A stretch of 64,000 nucleotides of DNA from Thioclava sp. GXIMD2076 (lineage in GTDB: Bacteria > Pseudomonadota > Alphaproteobacteria > Rhodobacterales > Rhodobacteraceae). The notes beneath the pieces are model-generated. The model did not search any database and was not told the origin of the DNA. It worked only from the letters and a program-made list of their open reading frames with translations. Both the position numbers and the translations under genes were made by a program. This document shows, piece after piece, positions 61,381 through 64,000 of the stretch (position 1 is its first letter; every line of letters begins with the position of its first letter). Location: positions 2,531,001-2,595,000 of the forward strand of contig NZ_CP149932.1 of assembly GCF_037949795.1 (NCBI RefSeq). Direction: 5' to 3'.

Positions 61381-64000
61381 TTAAAAGTCTTCCCAGTCGT
61401 CATTCACCGGCGGAGGCTCGACCTTTCTCGCCAGATTACCTTCGACTTTAGGTACGGGAGGTGCCTTGAGAGCCGGCGCTTTCGGTTTGGCTGCACTTTT
61501 GACCGTTATGCTCGGTTTGACCACAGGCTTGGTTTCCGGCATCGCCGTCGGAACAGCCTTTCTATCGCCGAGAGCAAACCGACGGGTCGTCTCGTTGAGG
61601 GCATTCGCGCTCTGGCTCAGAGACTGGCTTGCCGCCGTCGTTTCTTCGAACATTGCCGCGTTATGCTGTGTCACCTGATCGAGTTGGTTCACCGATGTAT
61701 TGATCTCCGAAAGACCGGAGGCCTGCTCTTTGGCCGAAGTCGCAATTCTTCCGACGCGCTCGGCGATGTCGCTTACGGAGCGAAGGATCGTCTCCAGCGC
61801 ATTCCCGGCCTGACCGACGAGGCCCACACCACGATTGACCTGATCGGACGAGGCGGTGATCAGACCATCGATTTCGCGGGCCGCCTCTGAGGATCTCTGG
61901 GCCAGAGCGCGCACTTCCGAGGCGACCACCGCAAAGCCGCGCCCCGCTTCCCCGGCCCGTGCAGCTTCGACGCCAGCATTCAGAGCGAGGAGGTTCGTCT
62001 GGAAGGCAATGTCATCAATGACACTGATGATTTTCGAGATTTTCTGCGAGCTTTCCGAGATTTCGCCCATCGCCTCGACCGCCTGCTGCACGACCTGACC
62101 TGAGCTTTCCGCATCCTTGCGGGCCTGCATGACAATCAGATCAGCTTCGTTGATACCGTCGGAGGCGCTGGCAACCGAAGAGGTCAGCTGATCAAGTGCT
62201 GCTGCCGTCTCTTCGAGGGTCGCTGCCTGCTGTTCGGTCCGACGGCTCAGATCTTCTGCCGCATTCGAAATCTCGCGCGCCTCATTATCGATAGCTACGG
62301 CATTGTCGATAACGATCCGCATCGCGTCGGCAAGACGATCGACGGCTGTGTTGAAATCTCCGCGCAGCTCTTCGTACTCGTCCCCGAGGCGCTCGGAAAT
62401 TTGCGAAGTCAGATTGCCGTCCGAAAGTGATTTCAGCCCAACGCGCAGCGCTTCGACAACTTTGGTCTGGCGCAACGTCATCTGGCGACTGGCCTCGGCA
62501 GACGCCGCGAGTGCTTTGCGCGCGGCCGTAACGTCGCTACCGATGAAGATGATCTTGACCACTTCCCCCATCTCGTCATGGACCGGCGAAATGATCCCTT
62601 CCGAGATGGCCTCTCGACCGTCCTTGGTATAGATCCGCCAGGTGCCGGTGACGGAGACACCGTCGCCCACAACACGCTGCGCCACATCTGCCATGGTCAG
62701 CTCGCTATCTACTGTATCGGTGACGTCAACGAAGGGCTGGCCGATAAACTCGTCGGCGCTGATACCTACGGCGTCGCAATAGTTCTGGTTCACATGGGTA
62801 ATACGCCCATCCAGACCACCCTCGCCCAACATCTGCGCTGAATCGAGTGCTTTGAGGACCGCACGCGAGATACCGATCTCGGTGACATCGCGCCATTCCA
62901 CCACATAGCCGATCCGTCCCTCGCCGGGCATAATGACTTCGGAAATCCCCAGCGCGAATTGCGCCTGACCGATTTTCAGATTGGCCGAATAAGGCAGGTT
63001 CGCGCTATCGGACAGGAAATCTCGGATCCGCTGCGGGTTTTTATGGAAGGTATCGATTGAACGGCCCACCATCGAATCCGCAGTGATCGACGGATCCAGA
63101 ACGTGGAAATCATCAAGCCTTGTCGCGATCAGCTCGGTCATGGCAGGATTGACATAGCTGATGTTAAAATCGGTGTCAGCCATCATCATTGATGACGAGC
63201 CTGCGTTGAACGCTGCTCCCTTTAGGGTAACATCAAGCGATGCAGCCTCGGCCGTGGCAAGTGCGAGCTGGAAGTCCTCGAGCGCAACCGCCATCTTGCC
63301 TACCTCGTCCTTGCGGCGGGTAAACGGGACGGTGATATCGAAGTCTTTTGCCGCCAGCTTATCCATAGTCGCCTTCAGCCCGAGCAGCGGCTTGGACAGT
63401 CCACGCGCCATCCACCATGCCAGTCCGATCAAGGCCAGAAGGACCAGTCCACCATGCAGGCTCATCGATTCTGCCAGCTTGAGGATGGGTGCGAAAAGTT
63501 CGCTATTCCCTTGCTCCACGACCAGAGCCGCTTTGTGGTTGAAAAGATTGATCGGGACATAGGCGGCCGTGACATCACGGTCACTCAGAACCGATTTGAT
63601 CTCCGACACCCCATTTTGTCCGGCCAATGCACCTTGGATCGCCGCGTTGTCGGGGGCGGTTTTCATGACCGTCGGTCCATCCGCCAGACGCAGATTATTC
63701 TGGTATTTCAAATCATCCGTGACGAGATAGCTCTGCCCCGTCTCCTGCAGACCGCGATTATCGGCCAGGATCGCATCCAGACCTGAAAGCGGGATCTCGA
63801 AGGCCAGCGCCCCCTTGACCTCTCCCGCACGATCGAGAATCGGCGCCGCCATGAAATAGGACAGCGTGCCGCTGTGGTCGGCGGAATGCATGCTGGCATC
63901 GGAAACAAGCGGGTTCTCGGTGCTCGCCTTCAGGGCTTGCTGGAGCAGCATCCCGACATTGCTACCCGCGAAAGGGCCATCGATGATGTTGGTCGCGAAA
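61381..64000 (-). CDS. Methyl-accepting chemotaxis protein, 5' end outside window
   Basis: The frame is open to the window edge, so the first part is missing. Visible in order: a Cache sensor (periplasmic), one membrane segment ([19 protein letters not shown]), HAMP, two PAS domains ([31 protein letters not shown]), a second HAMP-like linker, and the signalling helical bundle with tip [24 protein letters not shown] Pro/Ala/Lys-rich linker of about 45 residues ends in DDWEDF, similar to the CheR/CheB-tethering pentapeptide NWETF. Adaptation by the neighbouring CheB and CheD is likely. Confidence 0.93.
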   Translation of the reverse strand, partial: FATNIIDGPFAGSNVGMLLQQALKASTENPLVSDASMHSADHSGTLSYFMAAPILDRAGEVKGALAFEIPLSGLDAILADNRGLQETGQSYLVTDDLKYQNNLRLADGPTVMKTAPDNAAIQGALAGQNGVSEIKSVLSDRDVTAAYVPINLFNHKAALVVEQGNSELFAPILKLAESMSLHGGLVLLALIGLAWWMARGLSKPLLGLKATMDKLAAKDFDITVPFTRRKDEVGKMAVALEDFQLALATAEAASLDVTLKGAAFNAGSSSMMMADTDFNISYVNPAMTELIATRLDDFHVLDPSITADSMVGRSIDTFHKNPQRIRDFLSDSANLPYSANLKIGQAQFALGISEVIMPGEGRIGYVVEWRDVTEIGISRAVLKALDSAQMLGEGGLDGRITHVNQNYCDAVGISADEFIGQPFVDVTDTVDSELTMADVAQRVVGDGVSVTGTWRIYTKDGREAISEGIISPVHDEMGEVVKIIFIGSDVTAARKALAASAEASRQMTLRQTKVVEALRVGLKSLSDGNLTSQISERLGDEYEELRGDFNTAVDRLADAMRIVIDNAVAIDNEAREISNAAEDLSRRTEQQAATLEETAAALDQLTSSVASASDGINEADLIVMQARKDAESSGQVVQQAVEAMGEISESSQKISKIISVIDDIAFQTNLLALNAGVEAARAGEAGRGFAVVASEVRALAQRSSEAAREIDGLITASSDQVNRGVGLVGQAGNALETILRSVSDIAERVGRIATSAKEQASGLSEINTSVNQLDQVTQHNAAMFEETTAASQSLSQSANALNETTRRFALGDRKAVPTAMPETKPVVKPSITVKSAAKPKAPALKAPPVPKVEGNLARKVEPPPVNDDWEDF

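Overview
The window comes from an alphaproteobacterium, most likely Rhodobacterales. The chromosomal part (39.4-64 kb) carries a CtrA response regulator next to a SciP/DUF1153 gene, a folate-dependent TrmFO, a DUF6614-type protein, an alphaproteobacterial GyrA, and an unlinked cheB-cheD-MCP chemotaxis cluster. This is typical of that order. The species cannot be named from the sequence alone.

The left 39 kb is two related prophages integrated in tandem in one tRNA-Leu(CAA) gene. A 57-bp direct repeat of the tRNA 3' half lies at 3232-3288 and at 39391-39447, the second copy being inside the intact tRNA. Prophage A enters from outside the window and shows only its right end (1-3231): the tail of an S24 repressor, a 49-aa membrane peptide, a GapR-like (DUF2312) protein, small ORFs and integrase A. 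Prophage B (3232-39447, about 36 kb) appears complete.

Prophage B is laid out, left to right, as follows. A plus-strand qatABCD anti-phage cassette (3.85-8.46 kb) sits just inside attL. A minus-strand O-acetyltransferase-like cargo gene and a truncated late gene follow. The minus-strand late operon, read right to left, contains terminase, HK97-type portal, protease and capsid, connector and tail genes, tape measure, tail tip, sialidase-like fibre, holin, endolysin and Rz/Rz1. Then comes a minus-strand early/replication operon (30-35.4 kb) with a possible origin, an S24 repressor flanked by four 16-bp operators, and a plus-strand lysogeny/integration module homologous to the end of prophage A.

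The most interesting items are the Qat system as prophage cargo; a 211-bp structured non-coding segment kept 97% identical between the two prophages although the neighbouring genes have diverged; a -1 frameshift architecture in the tail assembly chaperone genes; repeated hairpin/terminator modules in the integration region; and several small genes (57-aa ORF before integrase B, 38-aa membrane peptide near recG).

The chromosomal section contains a YqaA/DedA-type membrane protein, dsbB, gyrA, an outer-membrane barrel, a DUF6614-like gene, trmFO, gluQ, hisI, a NifU/IscU-like scaffold, a soluble chemoreceptor, ligA-recG (overlapping), ctrA, sciP, mnmA, an MFS exporter, a membrane histidine kinase, cheD, cheB and a chemoreceptor that runs off the right edge.
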